From NCBI GenBank assembly GCA_050875145.1, contig JBNMLH010000012.1:48186-112185 (forward strand): DNA of 64,000 nucleotides, read 5' to 3'. The position numbers and the translations under genes are program-made. This stretch comes from CAG-411 sp050875145. Its GTDB lineage: Bacteria; Bacillota; Clostridia; Lachnospirales; Lachnospiraceae. This document shows, one piece after another, positions 45,466 through 54,903 of the stretch (position 1 is the first letter of the stretch; the number at the start of each line of letters is the position of its first letter). Below the pieces are notes generated by a model. It searched no databases, had not been told where the DNA came from, and saw nothing but the letters and a program-made list of their open reading frames with translations.

Positions 45466-48400
45466 ATGGAAAAAAACAGAATTCGTCCAATTAAAGTTGG
45501 TAACAGTGTAAGAATGAGTTTCTCAAGACAAAAAGAAGTTCTTGAAATGCCTAATTTGATTGAGGTACAGACTGATTCCTACAAATGGTTCTTGGAAGAA
45601 GGACTAAATGAAGTTTTCAGAGACATTTCTCCAATCACAGATTACACAGGAAATCTTTCATTAGAATTTGTAAGCTTTGTATTATGTGATGATGAGGAGA
45701 ATGTAAAGTACAGCGTAGAAGAGTGTAAGGAACGTGATGCGACTTATGCAGCTCCGCTTAAAGTACGTGTAAGACTTCATAATAAGGAAAATGATGAAAT
45801 TAACGAACACGACATTTTCATGGGTGATTTGCCATTAATGACTGACACAGGTACATTTGTTATCAATGGTGCCGAACGTGTTATTGTCAGCCAGTTAGTA
45901 CGTTCCCCTGGAATTTATTATGCAATTGGTCATGATAAAATTGGTAAGGAGCTATTTTCATCTACTGTAATTCCGAACCGTGGAGCATGGTTAGAGTATG
46001 AAACAGATTCTAATGATGTATTCTATGTTCGTGTAGATAGAAATAGAAAGGTGCCAATTACTGTATTACTTCGTGCATTAGGTCTTGGTACAAATGAAGA
46101 GATTGTACAGATGTTTGGTGAGGAGCCAAAGATTTTAGCAAGTATTGCAAAGGATACATCGGACAATTATAATGATGGTTTATTAGAGCTTTATAAAAAG
46201 CTTCGTCCAGGTGAGCCTTTATCAGTAGATAGTGCAGAAAGTTTGCTAAATAGTATGTTCTTTGATCCAAGAAGATACGATTTGGCTAAAGTGGGAAGAT
46301 ATAAATTTAATAAGAAATTAGCATTTAAGAATAGAATTACAGGTTTTGTATTAGCAGAGGATGTTGTAGATACAGAGACAGGAGAAGTGCTTGCAGAAGC
46401 AGGAACTATGGTTTCTGATGAATTGGCAGACAAGATTCAGAATGCAGCAATTCCATCTGTTATGATTCAGACAGAACATAAGAATGAAAAAGTGCTTTCA
46501 AACATGGCAGTTGATGCAAATTGTTATGTAGACTTTGATGTAGAGGAAATCGGTATCCGTGAAAAGGTATACTACCCTGTATTAAAGGGAATCTTAGATG
46601 AGTATGCTGGTGATATGGATGCAATTCGTCATGCTATGGAGCGTGATATAGATGATTTGATTCCAAAACATATAACAAAAGAAGATATTTTTGCTTCCAT
46701 CAATTATAATATGCATTTGGAATATGGAATTGGTAATGATGACGATATTGACCATTTGGGTAACCGTCGTATTCGTGCAGTTGGTGAATTATTACAGAAT
46801 CAGTATAGAATTGGCTTATCCAGAATGGAACGTGTTGTTCGTGAACGTATGACAACACAGGATATGGAAGGGATTTCTCCACAGTCATTAATTAATATTA
46901 AACCGGTAACAGCAGCCGTAAAAGAATTTTTCGGAAGTTCACAGTTATCACAGTTTATGGATCAGAACAACCCTCTTAGTGAATTAACGCACAAGAGACG
47001 TTTATCAGCATTGGGACCTGGTGGTTTGTCAAGAGATCGTGCAGGTTTCGAGGTTCGAGACGTACATTATTCTCATTATGGTAGAATGTGTCCTATTGAA
47101 ACACCTGAAGGTCCAAACATCGGTTTGATTAACTCTTTGGCATCTTATGCAAGAATTAATGAATATGGATTTATTGAAGCACCATATCGTAAAGTAGATA
47201 AAACAGATCCACTTAATCCAAGAGTAACGGATGAAGTTGTTTATTTAACTGCAGATGAGGAAGACAAGTATATTGTTGCACAGGCGAACGAATTATTGGA
47301 TGAAGATGGATATTTTGTAAATAACAATGTATCTGGACGTTTCCGTGAGGAAACTTCTCAGTTCGAAAAGAAAAAGATCGACTTAATGGACGTATCTCCT
47401 AAGATGGTATTTTCTGTCGCAACAGCGATGATTCCATTCTTGGAGAACGATGATGCGAACCGTGCGTTGATGGGATCAAACATGCAGCGTCAGGCAGTGC
47501 CATTGCTTGTGACAGAATCACCAGTTGTTGGTACAGGTATGGAACGCAAAGCGGCGGTAGACTCTGGTGACTGTGTAGTTGCCAAAGAAAATGGTGTTGT
47601 CAAAAAGGCAGCTTCCAATGAAATTGTTGTTACAAACGAAGAAGGAAAAGACGTTACTTACAAGCTTGAGAAGTTTACAAGAAGTAACCAGGGTAACTGC
47701 ATGAATCAGAGACCAATTGTAAAAAATGGTGATGCAGTAAAAGCAGGAGATGTAATTGCAGATGGTCCATGTACTGCAAATGGTGAAATTGCCCTTGGTA
47801 AAAACCCATTGATTGGATTTATGACATGGGAAGGATATAACTACGAGGATGCGGTATTATTAAGTGAGCGTTTAGTTCGTGATGATGTATATACATCTGT
47901 TCATATTACAGAATATGAAGCAGAGGCGCGTGATACAAAGCTTGGTGCAGAAGAGATTACCAGAGATGTTCCTGGTGTTGGTGACGATGCACTGAAAGAT
48001 TTGGATGAAAGAGGTATCATTCGTATTGGTGCAGAGGTACGTGCCGGAGATATTTTAGTAGGTAAAGTAACACCTAAGGGTGAGACAGAGCTTACAGCAG
48101 AAGAAAGATTATTACGTGCTATTTTTGGTGAAAAAGCAAGAGAAGTTCGTGATACTTCCTTACGCGTTCCACATGGAGAATTTGGTATTGTAATTGATGC
48201 AAAGGTATTTACAAGAGAAAATGGAGACGAATTATCACCTGGTGTAAATCAATGTGTACGCATTTATATTGCACAGAAGAGAAAGATTCAGGTAGGAGAT
48301 AAGATGGCTGGTCGTCATGGTAATAAGGGTGTAGTTTCACGAGTATTGCCAGTAGAAGATATGCCATTCCTTCCAAACGGACGTCCACTTGATATCGTAC

Positions 48401-49311
48401 TTAATCCACTTGGTGTGCCTTCTCGTATGAACATTGGTCAGGTGTTGGAGATTCACCTTTCTCTTGCATCTAAGGTACTTGGTTTCAACGTAGCAACACC
48501 AGTATTTGACGGTGCAAAAGAAAATGACATCATGGATACGTTGGAATTGGCAAATGATTATGTAAATACACCTCTTGAGGACTTTAAGGCTAAGTATGAA
48601 GATGTCTTAGATCCAGAGGTTATGGAATACTTATTGACAAACGAAGAATACAGAAAAGAGTGGGCAGGTGTTCCAATCAACCGTGACGGTAAGGTAAGAC
48701 TTCGTGATGGTAGAACAGGAGAATATTTTGATGGAGCAGTTACAGTTGGTTTCATGCATTATCTGAAACTTCACCATTTGGTAGATGATAAGATTCATGC
48801 ACGTTCCACTGGCCCTTACTCATTAGTAACACAGCAGCCACTTGGTGGTAAGGCACAGTTCGGTGGACAGCGTTTTGGAGAGATGGAGGTTTGGGCACTG
48901 GAAGCATACGGTGCAGCATATACTCTACAGGAAATTCTTACAGTGAAATCCGATGATGTAGTTGGCCGTGTTAAGACATACGAAGCAATTATTAAGGGTG
49001 AAAATATTTCTAAACCAGGTATTCCAGAATCCTTTAAGGTATTGTTAAAGGAATTACAGTCATTGGCATTGGATGTTACTGTTCTAGATGAAAATGGTAA
49101 TGAAGTGCAAATGTCTGAAAATATCGAATACGGTGATGAGGACTTAAAACCAATCATTGAAGGAAATAAGACAGCAGTAGATGAAACAGAAGATTTCAAG
49201 AATGCGGGATACAGAGAGGCAAAGTCTGTGGCAGAGTTAGATGACGAGATTATGGATGGCATTTTAGAAGGCGTCACAGAAAATAGTCTTATGGACGATT
49301 TAGATGAATAA
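45466..49311 (+). CDS. rpoB: RNA polymerase beta subunit
   Basis: The start at 45466 (MEKNRIRPIKVGNS) has GGGGTG 9 nt upstream; the longer frame from 45379 is rejected. About 1281 aa. The rifampicin-pocket region is intact (SQLSQFMDQNNPLSELTHKR, then RLSALGPGG), along with GRMCPIETPEGPNIGLI, KMAGRHGNKGVVS and QPLGGKAQFGGQRFGEMEVWALEAYGA. In most Firmicutes rplJ-rplL precede rpoB; here addB-addA do, so the ribosomal L10/L12 genes are elsewhere. rpoC follows at 74 nt. Confidence 0.98.
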   Translation: MEKNRIRPIKVGNSVRMSFSRQKEVLEMPNLIEVQTDSYKWFLEEGLNEVFRDISPITDYTGNLSLEFVSFVLCDDEENVKYSVEECKERDATYAAPLKVRVRLHNKENDEINEHDIFMGDLPLMTDTGTFVINGAERVIVSQLVRSPGIYYAIGHDKIGKELFSSTVIPNRGAWLEYETDSNDVFYVRVDRNRKVPITVLLRALGLGTNEEIVQMFGEEPKILASIAKDTSDNYNDGLLELYKKLRPGEPLSVDSAESLLNSMFFDPRRYDLAKVGRYKFNKKLAFKNRITGFVLAEDVVDTETGEVLAEAGTMVSDELADKIQNAAIPSVMIQTEHKNEKVLSNMAVDANCYVDFDVEEIGIREKVYYPVLKGILDEYAGDMDAIRHAMERDIDDLIPKHITKEDIFASINYNMHLEYGIGNDDDIDHLGNRRIRAVGELLQNQYRIGLSRMERVVRERMTTQDMEGISPQSLINIKPVTAAVKEFFGSSQLSQFMDQNNPLSELTHKRRLSALGPGGLSRDRAGFEVRDVHYSHYGRMCPIETPEGPNIGLINSLASYARINEYGFIEAPYRKVDKTDPLNPRVTDEVVYLTADEEDKYIVAQANELLDEDGYFVNNNVSGRFREETSQFEKKKIDLMDVSPKMVFSVATAMIPFLENDDANRALMGSNMQRQAVPLLVTESPVVGTGMERKAAVDSGDCVVAKENGVVKKAASNEIVVTNEEGKDVTYKLEKFTRSNQGNCMNQRPIVKNGDAVKAGDVIADGPCTANGEIALGKNPLIGFMTWEGYNYEDAVLLSERLVRDDVYTSVHITEYEAEARDTKLGAEEITRDVPGVGDDALKDLDERGIIRIGAEVRAGDILVGKVTPKGETELTAEERLLRAIFGEKAREVRDTSLRVPHGEFGIVIDAKVFTRENGDELSPGVNQCVRIYIAQKRKIQVGDKMAGRHGNKGVVSRVLPVEDMPFLPNGRPLDIVLNPLGVPSRMNIGQVLEIHLSLASKVLGFNVATPVFDGAKENDIMDTLELANDYVNTPLEDFKAKYEDVLDPEVMEYLLTNEEYRKEWAGVPINRDGKVRLRDGRTGEYFDGAVTVGFMHYLKLHHLVDDKIHARSTGPYSLVTQQPLGGKAQFGGQRFGEMEVWALEAYGAAYTLQEILTVKSDDVVGRVKTYEAIIKGENISKPGIPESFKVLLKELQSLALDVTVLDENGNEVQMSENIEYGDEDLKPIIEGNKTAVDETEDFKNAGYREAKSVAELDDEIMDGILEGVTENSLMDDLDE

Positions 49312-49385
49312 TAGAACGTATTAACAATAGATTATCAGTTGCACAGAGGTGATTGTGCAACTGACAGACGAAGGGAGCGCCAGGT

Positions 49386-52300
49386 ATGCAAGAAGTCAGC
49401 AATACAAATGCAGAACCAAGTTTGACATATGATGCGATAAAGATTGGTCTTGCTTCTCCAGAGAGAATCAGAGAATGGTCTAGAGGTGAAGTAAAGAAAC
49501 CGGAAACTATTAACTATAGAACATTAAAACCAGAAAAAGACGGTTTGTTCTGTGAGAAAATTTTTGGACCTAGTAAAGACTGGGAGTGTCACTGCGGTAA
49601 ATACAAAAAGATACGTTATAAAGGTGTAGTTTGTGATCGTTGTGGTGTAGAAGTAACAAAGGCAAGTGTTCGTCGTGAAAGAATGGGACATATTGAACTT
49701 GCAGCACCAGTATCCCATATCTGGTATTTTAAAGGTATTCCAAGTAGAATGGGATTAATTTTGGATTTATCTCCAAGAACATTGGAAAAAGTATTATATT
49801 TTGCTTCTTATATTGTGTTAGATGCTGGTTCTACTGATTTACAGTACAAGCAGGTACTTACAGAGCGTGAATATCAGGAAGCAGTTGAAAAATTTGGAAG
49901 AGATTCTTTCCGTGTTGGTATGGGTGCAGAATCCGTTTACGAATTATTGCAGGCAATTGACTTAGAAAAAGAATCAACAGACTTAAAGAAGGAACTTGTG
50001 AATGCTACTGGACAGAAGCGTGCTAGAATTATCAAGAGATTAGAAGTGGTAGAAGCCTTCAGAACTTCTGGAAATAAGCCAGAATGGATGATTTTAACAG
50101 TAGTTCCTGTTATTCCACCAGATATTCGTCCAATGGTACAGTTGGATGGTGGACGTTTTGCAACATCAGATATGAATGACTTATATCGTCGTATTATTAA
50201 CCGTAACAATCGTCTGAAGAGATTACTTGATTTAGGGGCACCTGACATTATCGTTCGTAATGAAAAGAGAATGTTGCAGGAGGCTGTCGATGCATTGATT
50301 GACAATGGTAGACGAGGCAGACCGGTTACTGGACCTGGTAACCGTGCACTTAAATCTTTATCAGATATGTTAAAAGGTAAGCAGGGACGTTTCCGTCAGA
50401 ACTTGCTTGGTAAGCGTGTTGACTATTCTGGACGTTCCGTTATCGTAGTAGGACCAGAGTTAAAGATTTATCAGTGTGGTTTACCAAAGGAAATGGCAAT
50501 CGAATTGTTTAAACCATTTGTTATGCGTGACCTTGTTAAACAGGGAACTGCACATAATATTAAATCTGCAAAGAAGATGGTAGAACGTTTAGAGCCAGAA
50601 GTTTGGGATATTTTAGAGGAAGTAATCAAAGAGCATCCGGTTATGTTGAACCGCGCCCCTACACTTCATAGACTTGGTATTCAGGCATTTGAGCCTATCT
50701 TAGTAGAGGGTAAAGCAATTAAACTTCATCCATTGGTTTGTACAGCCTTCAATGCCGATTTCGATGGTGACCAGATGGCGGTGCATTTACCATTATCTGT
50801 GGAAGCACAGGCAGAGTGCCGTTTCTTATTGCTTTCACCAAACAACCTGTTAAAACCATCAGATGGTGGTCCTGTTGCAGTACCTTCACAGGATATGGTA
50901 TTAGGTATTTATTACTTAACAATGGGTAAAATGGTTGATTATTCTGATGATAAGGAATTAGATGCCAGCATTGAAAAAATCTATGAAACAAAGGAAGAGG
51001 TTGTAGCAGATTTGCCAACAGCCAATAGTGAAGGAAAAATTAGTGTAGATTCTATGATTAAGTTCCGTGTTAGTGATGACAGATATGTTATCTGTACTCC
51101 TATGGACTTAATGGGACACTACTTCTATGAGAAGAACGAAGCATTACTTGCTTATGAAAATGGGGATATTACATTACATCAGAAGATTAAGGTTCGTATG
51201 TCGGCTGAAAATGAAGATGGAACTGTAGTATATAAGATTATAGAGACAACAATGGGACGTCTTATTTTCAATGAGATCATTCCACAGGATTTGGGATTTG
51301 TAGACCGTACAAAACCAGAAAACCGTTTTGCATTGGAAATTGATTTCCATGTTGGTAAAAAGCAGTTAAAGCAGATTTTGGAGAAATGTATCAATACACA
51401 TGGAGCAACAAAAACTGCAGAAACATTAGATAACATTAAAGCATTAGGATATAAATATTCTACAAAGGCTGCCATGACAGTTTCGATTTCTGATATGACA
51501 GTACCAGCATCTAAGAAACAGTTGTTGGAGGATGCAGAAAAGACAGTTGAGAAGATTACAAAAGATTTCCGTCGTGGATTGACAACAGAAGAAGAACGTT
51601 ATAAAGCGGTTGTTGAAACATGGAAAGAGACCGATGATGAACTTACAAAAGCTTTGCTTGGTGGATTAGACAAATACAACAATATCTATATGATGGCGGA
51701 TTCTGGAGCCCGTGGTTCTGATAAGCAGATTAAGCAGCTTGCAGGTATGCGTGGATTGATGGCAGATACATCTGGTAGAACCATCGAATTGCCTATCAAG
51801 TCAAACTTCCGTGAAGGACTTGACGTATTGGAGTATTTCATTTCTGCCCATGGTGCTCGTAAAGGTCTGTCAGATACAGCGCTTCGTACAGCCGATTCAG
51901 GATACTTGACACGTCGTCTTGTTGATGTATCACAGGATTTGATTATTCGTGAGACAGATTGTTGTGAAGGAAAAGCTATTCCAGGAATGTGGATTAGTGC
52001 ATTTATGGACGGAAAAGAAGTCATTGAGTCATTAGAAGAACGTATTACAGGAAGATACTCTTGTGAGACAATCTATGATGACAATGGTGAGATGATTGTA
52101 AAAGCAAATCATATGATTACTGCTAAGAGAGCAGCAAGAATTTGTGCAACAAAGGCAATCGTTGAAGCTGGAAATGATGCGAAAGTGAAGATTCGTAACG
52201 TTCTTACTTGCCGTTCTCATATTGGAGTTTGTGCAAAATGTTATGGAGCAAACATGGCAACAGGAGAACCTGTACAGGTAGGAGAAGCAGTTGGTATTAT

Positions 52301-53261
52301 TGCAGCTCAGTCAATTGGTGAACCTGGTACACAGCTTACCATGCGTACATTCCATACGGGTGGTGTAGCCGGTGATGATATTACACAGGGTCTTCCTCGT
52401 GTCGAAGAGTTGTTTGAAGCAAGAAAGCCAAAAGGTCTTGCTATTATCTCTGAGTTTGCAGGTAGAGTAAGTATCAATGATACAAAGAAGAAACGTGAAG
52501 TTATCGTAACTAATGAGGAGACAGGCGAGAGTAAAGCATACTTAATTCCTTATGGTTCACGTATTAAGGTATTTGACGGAGATGTTCTGGAGGCTGGTGA
52601 TGAGTTGACAGAAGGTAGTGTAAATCCTCATGATATCTTAAAGATTAAGGGTGTTCGTGCTGTACAGGATTACATGCTTCAAGAAGTTCAGCGTGTATAT
52701 CGTTTACAGGGTGTAGAAATCAACGATAAGCACGTAGAAGTTATTGTTCGTCAGATGTTAAAGAAAATCCGCATTGAAACAAATGGAGATTCAGAATTCT
52801 TGCCAGGTACAATGGTAGATACACTTGAATTTGATGATGAAGTGGAAAGACTTACAGAAAATGGTTTAGTGCCACCAGAAGGAAAACAGGTATTGCTTGG
52901 TATCACAAAAGCATCACTTGCTACAAATTCCTTCTTGTCAGCAGCTTCCTTCCAGGAAACGACAAAGGTATTAACAGAAGCTGCAATCAAAGGAAAAGTA
53001 GATCCATTGATTGGTATTAAAGAAAACGTACTTCTTGGTAAGTTGATACCAGCTGGTACAGGTATGAAAGAATATCGTTCTGTAAAACTAGATACGGATG
53101 AAGAAATCAGACGTGCAAAGGAAGAAGAAGAACGTAAACGTTTAGAAGAAGCTGCGGCAGAAGAAGCAGATGAAATTGTTGTTACAGAAGAAGAAAATTC
53201 TGACATTGCTTTTTCAGAAGAAATTCAGGCTGATGAAGAAATAAACGTAACAGAAGAATAA
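49386..53261 (+). CDS. rpoC: RNA polymerase beta' subunit
   Basis: 1291 aa. The N-terminal zinc motif C-x-C-x12-C-x2-C (CHCGKYKKIRYKGVVCDRC), the active-site NADFDGDQMAVH with three metal-binding Asp, the bridge/trigger region (ARGSDKQIKQLAGMRGLM, QLTMRTFHTGGVAGDDITQG) and the second zinc site (CRSHIGVCAKCYG) are all present. It ends in an acidic tail. The ribosome site (AAGGGAGCGCCAGGT) is moderate. A terminator-like hairpin and the rpsL promoter follow. Confidence 0.98.
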   Translation: MQEVSNTNAEPSLTYDAIKIGLASPERIREWSRGEVKKPETINYRTLKPEKDGLFCEKIFGPSKDWECHCGKYKKIRYKGVVCDRCGVEVTKASVRRERMGHIELAAPVSHIWYFKGIPSRMGLILDLSPRTLEKVLYFASYIVLDAGSTDLQYKQVLTEREYQEAVEKFGRDSFRVGMGAESVYELLQAIDLEKESTDLKKELVNATGQKRARIIKRLEVVEAFRTSGNKPEWMILTVVPVIPPDIRPMVQLDGGRFATSDMNDLYRRIINRNNRLKRLLDLGAPDIIVRNEKRMLQEAVDALIDNGRRGRPVTGPGNRALKSLSDMLKGKQGRFRQNLLGKRVDYSGRSVIVVGPELKIYQCGLPKEMAIELFKPFVMRDLVKQGTAHNIKSAKKMVERLEPEVWDILEEVIKEHPVMLNRAPTLHRLGIQAFEPILVEGKAIKLHPLVCTAFNADFDGDQMAVHLPLSVEAQAECRFLLLSPNNLLKPSDGGPVAVPSQDMVLGIYYLTMGKMVDYSDDKELDASIEKIYETKEEVVADLPTANSEGKISVDSMIKFRVSDDRYVICTPMDLMGHYFYEKNEALLAYENGDITLHQKIKVRMSAENEDGTVVYKIIETTMGRLIFNEIIPQDLGFVDRTKPENRFALEIDFHVGKKQLKQILEKCINTHGATKTAETLDNIKALGYKYSTKAAMTVSISDMTVPASKKQLLEDAEKTVEKITKDFRRGLTTEEERYKAVVETWKETDDELTKALLGGLDKYNNIYMMADSGARGSDKQIKQLAGMRGLMADTSGRTIELPIKSNFREGLDVLEYFISAHGARKGLSDTALRTADSGYLTRRLVDVSQDLIIRETDCCEGKAIPGMWISAFMDGKEVIESLEERITGRYSCETIYDDNGEMIVKANHMITAKRAARICATKAIVEAGNDAKVKIRNVLTCRSHIGVCAKCYGANMATGEPVQVGEAVGIIAAQSIGEPGTQLTMRTFHTGGVAGDDITQGLPRVEELFEARKPKGLAIISEFAGRVSINDTKKKREVIVTNEETGESKAYLIPYGSRIKVFDGDVLEAGDELTEGSVNPHDILKIKGVRAVQDYMLQEVQRVYRLQGVEINDKHVEVIVRQMLKKIRIETNGDSEFLPGTMVDTLEFDDEVERLTENGLVPPEGKQVLLGITKASLATNSFLSAASFQETTKVLTEAAIKGKVDPLIGIKENVLLGKLIPAGTGMKEYRSVKLDTDEEIRRAKEEEERKRLEEAAAEEADEIVVTEEENSDIAFSEEIQADEEINVTEE

Positions 53262-53296
53262 AAAAATAATAGTGTAAACTATTAAGTACAGTTGAT

Positions 53297-53343
53297 AAAG
53301 GCATTATACCGGAACAAAAGGGAAGGTATAATGTCTTTCTTAT
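53297..53343 (+). terminator. Terminator after rpoC
   Basis: AAAGGCATTATACC (53297-53310) / GGTATAATGTCTTT (53325-53338), a 14-bp stem with one G:U, followed by CTTATTT; the T run is interrupted, so partial read-through is likely. Confidence 0.6.
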
Positions 53344-53429
53344 TTCTAAAATGAATTCGAAATCCTTTGGGGCTCCAATCAGGTAATCTCCCTTAAAAAT
53401 TACAATAGGAATACTTTGTAAAAAAGGGA

Positions 53430-53458
53430 TTGACATTTATGGAAAAAAAAATTATAAT
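53430..53458 (+). promoter_or_regulatory. Consensus promoter of rpsL-rpsG
   Basis: TTGACA (53430-53435), 17 nt, TATAAT (53453-53458): a perfect sigma-A promoter as expected for ribosomal protein genes. Confidence 0.92.
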
Positions 53459-53554
53459 CAAATAGCACGCGTTTCGTATGCATAGTTTTCAAAGGTGCAA
53501 CCTCACCAGAGAAAACAGTCACTAGATGATAATAACCACAGGAGGTGAAAATTA

Positions 53555-53974
53555 ATGCCAACTTTTAACCAATTAGTAAGAAAAGGAAGAAAGACATTAG
53601 AGAAGAAGTCAAATTCTCCAGCTTTACAGAGAGGATACAATTCTTTAAATAAGAAGGCAACTAACACTTCTTCACCACAGAAGAGAGGTGTATGTACAGC
53701 CGTTAGAACTGCTACACCTAAGAAGCCTAACTCAGCTCTTAGAAAGATTGCCAGAGTTCGTCTTTCAAACGGTATCGAAGTAACAAGTTATATTCCAGGT
53801 GAAGGACATAACTTACAGGAGCATAGTGTTGTTCTTATCAGAGGTGGTCGTGTAAAGGACTTACCAGGTACAAGATACCACGTTGTTAGAGGTACACTTG
53901 ATACAGCAGGTGTTGCTAACAGAAAACAGGCTCGTTCTAAGTACGGAGCTAAGAGACCTAAGGACGCAAAATAA
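53555..53974 (+). CDS. rpsL: Ribosomal protein uS12
   Basis: 139 aa small-subunit protein at the decoding centre. The conserved loops TPKKPNSALRKIARVRL (with the streptomycin-site Lys), PGEGHNLQEHSVVLIRGGRV and KDLPGTRYHVVRG are present. AGGAGGTGA precedes the ATG. First gene of the str cluster. Confidence 0.98.
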   Translation: MPTFNQLVRKGRKTLEKKSNSPALQRGYNSLNKKATNTSSPQKRGVCTAVRTATPKKPNSALRKIARVRLSNGIEVTSYIPGEGHNLQEHSVVLIRGGRVKDLPGTRYHVVRGTLDTAGVANRKQARSKYGAKRPKDAK

Positions 53975-54180
53975 AATAGGTTGATTGAAACTAATTCAAT
54001 ACACTAATTCAAAAAAGTGCCGGATTAATTTTTACTATAAGGAACGAGATTCCAGGTCCTGAGGTTGCAGGAGATAGATTTATTAAGTCGAGCGCGAACA
54101 CAGTGAATTATTGTGAGTACCTAAGAATCTTACGAAGGTTTAACCTTCACAATTGTATTCTTTTTAAGGAGGGAAGCAAC

Positions 54181-54651
54181 GTGCCACGTAAAGGACATAT
54201 TCAGAAGAGAGATGTATTAGCAGATCCAATTTACAATAACAAAGTTGTGACAAAGCTAATCAACAACATCATGTTAGATGGTAAGAAGGGTGTTGCACAG
54301 AAAATCGTTTATGGTGCATTTGATCGTGTAGCTGAAAAGACTGGCAGAGATGCTATGGAAGTTTTTGAAGAGGCTATGAACAACATCATGCCTGTACTTG
54401 AAGTAAAGGCAAGACGTATCGGTGGAGCAACATACCAGGTACCAATCGAAGTAAGACCAGATAGAAGACAGGCTTTAGCTCTTCGTTGGTTGACTGTATA
54501 TTCTCGTAAGAGAGGCGAGAAGACTCAGGAAGAAAGATTGGCAAATGAAATCTTAGATGCAGTAAATAATACAGGTGCTGCAGTTAAGAAGAAAGAAGAT
54601 ATGCACAAGATGGCAGAGGCAAACAAAGCATTTGCACACTATCGTTGGTAG
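54181..54651 (+). CDS. rpsG: Ribosomal protein uS7
   Basis: The start is the GTG at 54181 (PRKGHIQKRDVLADPIY after the initiator), with AGGAGGGAAG upstream; the extra residues of the longer frame from 54103 are not part of uS7. 156 aa, the standard length. It binds 16S rRNA in the head and nucleates its assembly. Family motif IMLDGKKGVAQKIVYGAFD and VEVRPDRRQALALRWL. The 200-nt gap before it is longer than usual and holds a small GAAGG/CCTTC stem. Confidence 0.97.
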   Translation: MPRKGHIQKRDVLADPIYNNKVVTKLINNIMLDGKKGVAQKIVYGAFDRVAEKTGRDAMEVFEEAMNNIMPVLEVKARRIGGATYQVPIEVRPDRRQALALRWLTVYSRKRGEKTQEERLANEILDAVNNTGAAVKKKEDMHKMAEANKAFAHYRW

Positions 54652-54662
54652 TATCGCCATAG

Positions 54663-54712
54663 TTCGCATATGTAACTACGAGCTACTAGCAGGATGAGTA
54701 TACATTTGCGAA
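54663..54712 (+). repeat. Long-loop hairpin between rpsG and its terminator
   Basis: TTCGCA-T-ATGTA pairs with TACAT-T-TGCGAA across about 26 nt, with a single T-T mismatch. It lies just upstream of the terminator at 54716. Confidence 0.55.
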
Positions 54713-54715
54713 TTG

Positions 54716-54745
54716 ACCGCCTGCCAGATGAGTAGGCGGTTTTTT
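54716..54745 (+). terminator. Intrinsic terminator after rpsG
   Basis: ACCGCCT (54716-54722) / AGGCGGT (54734-54740) with TTTTTT. It separates rpsL-rpsG from fusA. Confidence 0.85.
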
Positions 54746-54903
54746 GTTCTTTAAGAAAGTTTTTTTATAGAACAAAGCTTTAAAGAAAGTGGTTATTCCA
54801 CTGGACTTGAAAGTGTAATCTTTAAGGATAAATAAGCACGAAAGTGTTTAAGGATAGAGAATATAATATGCAAAGCATAAATATAAAAAAGGAGGAAAAA
54901 CCG

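Noticed and set aside
48816..49277. Long antisense frames inside rpoB, rpoC, clpC and radA
   Set aside because: They are shadows of strongly coding sequence in other frames, with Ser-rich, motif-free translations.
54103..54180. N-terminal extension of uS7
   Set aside because: The GTG at 54181 has a strong ribosome site and gives the standard 156-aa protein.
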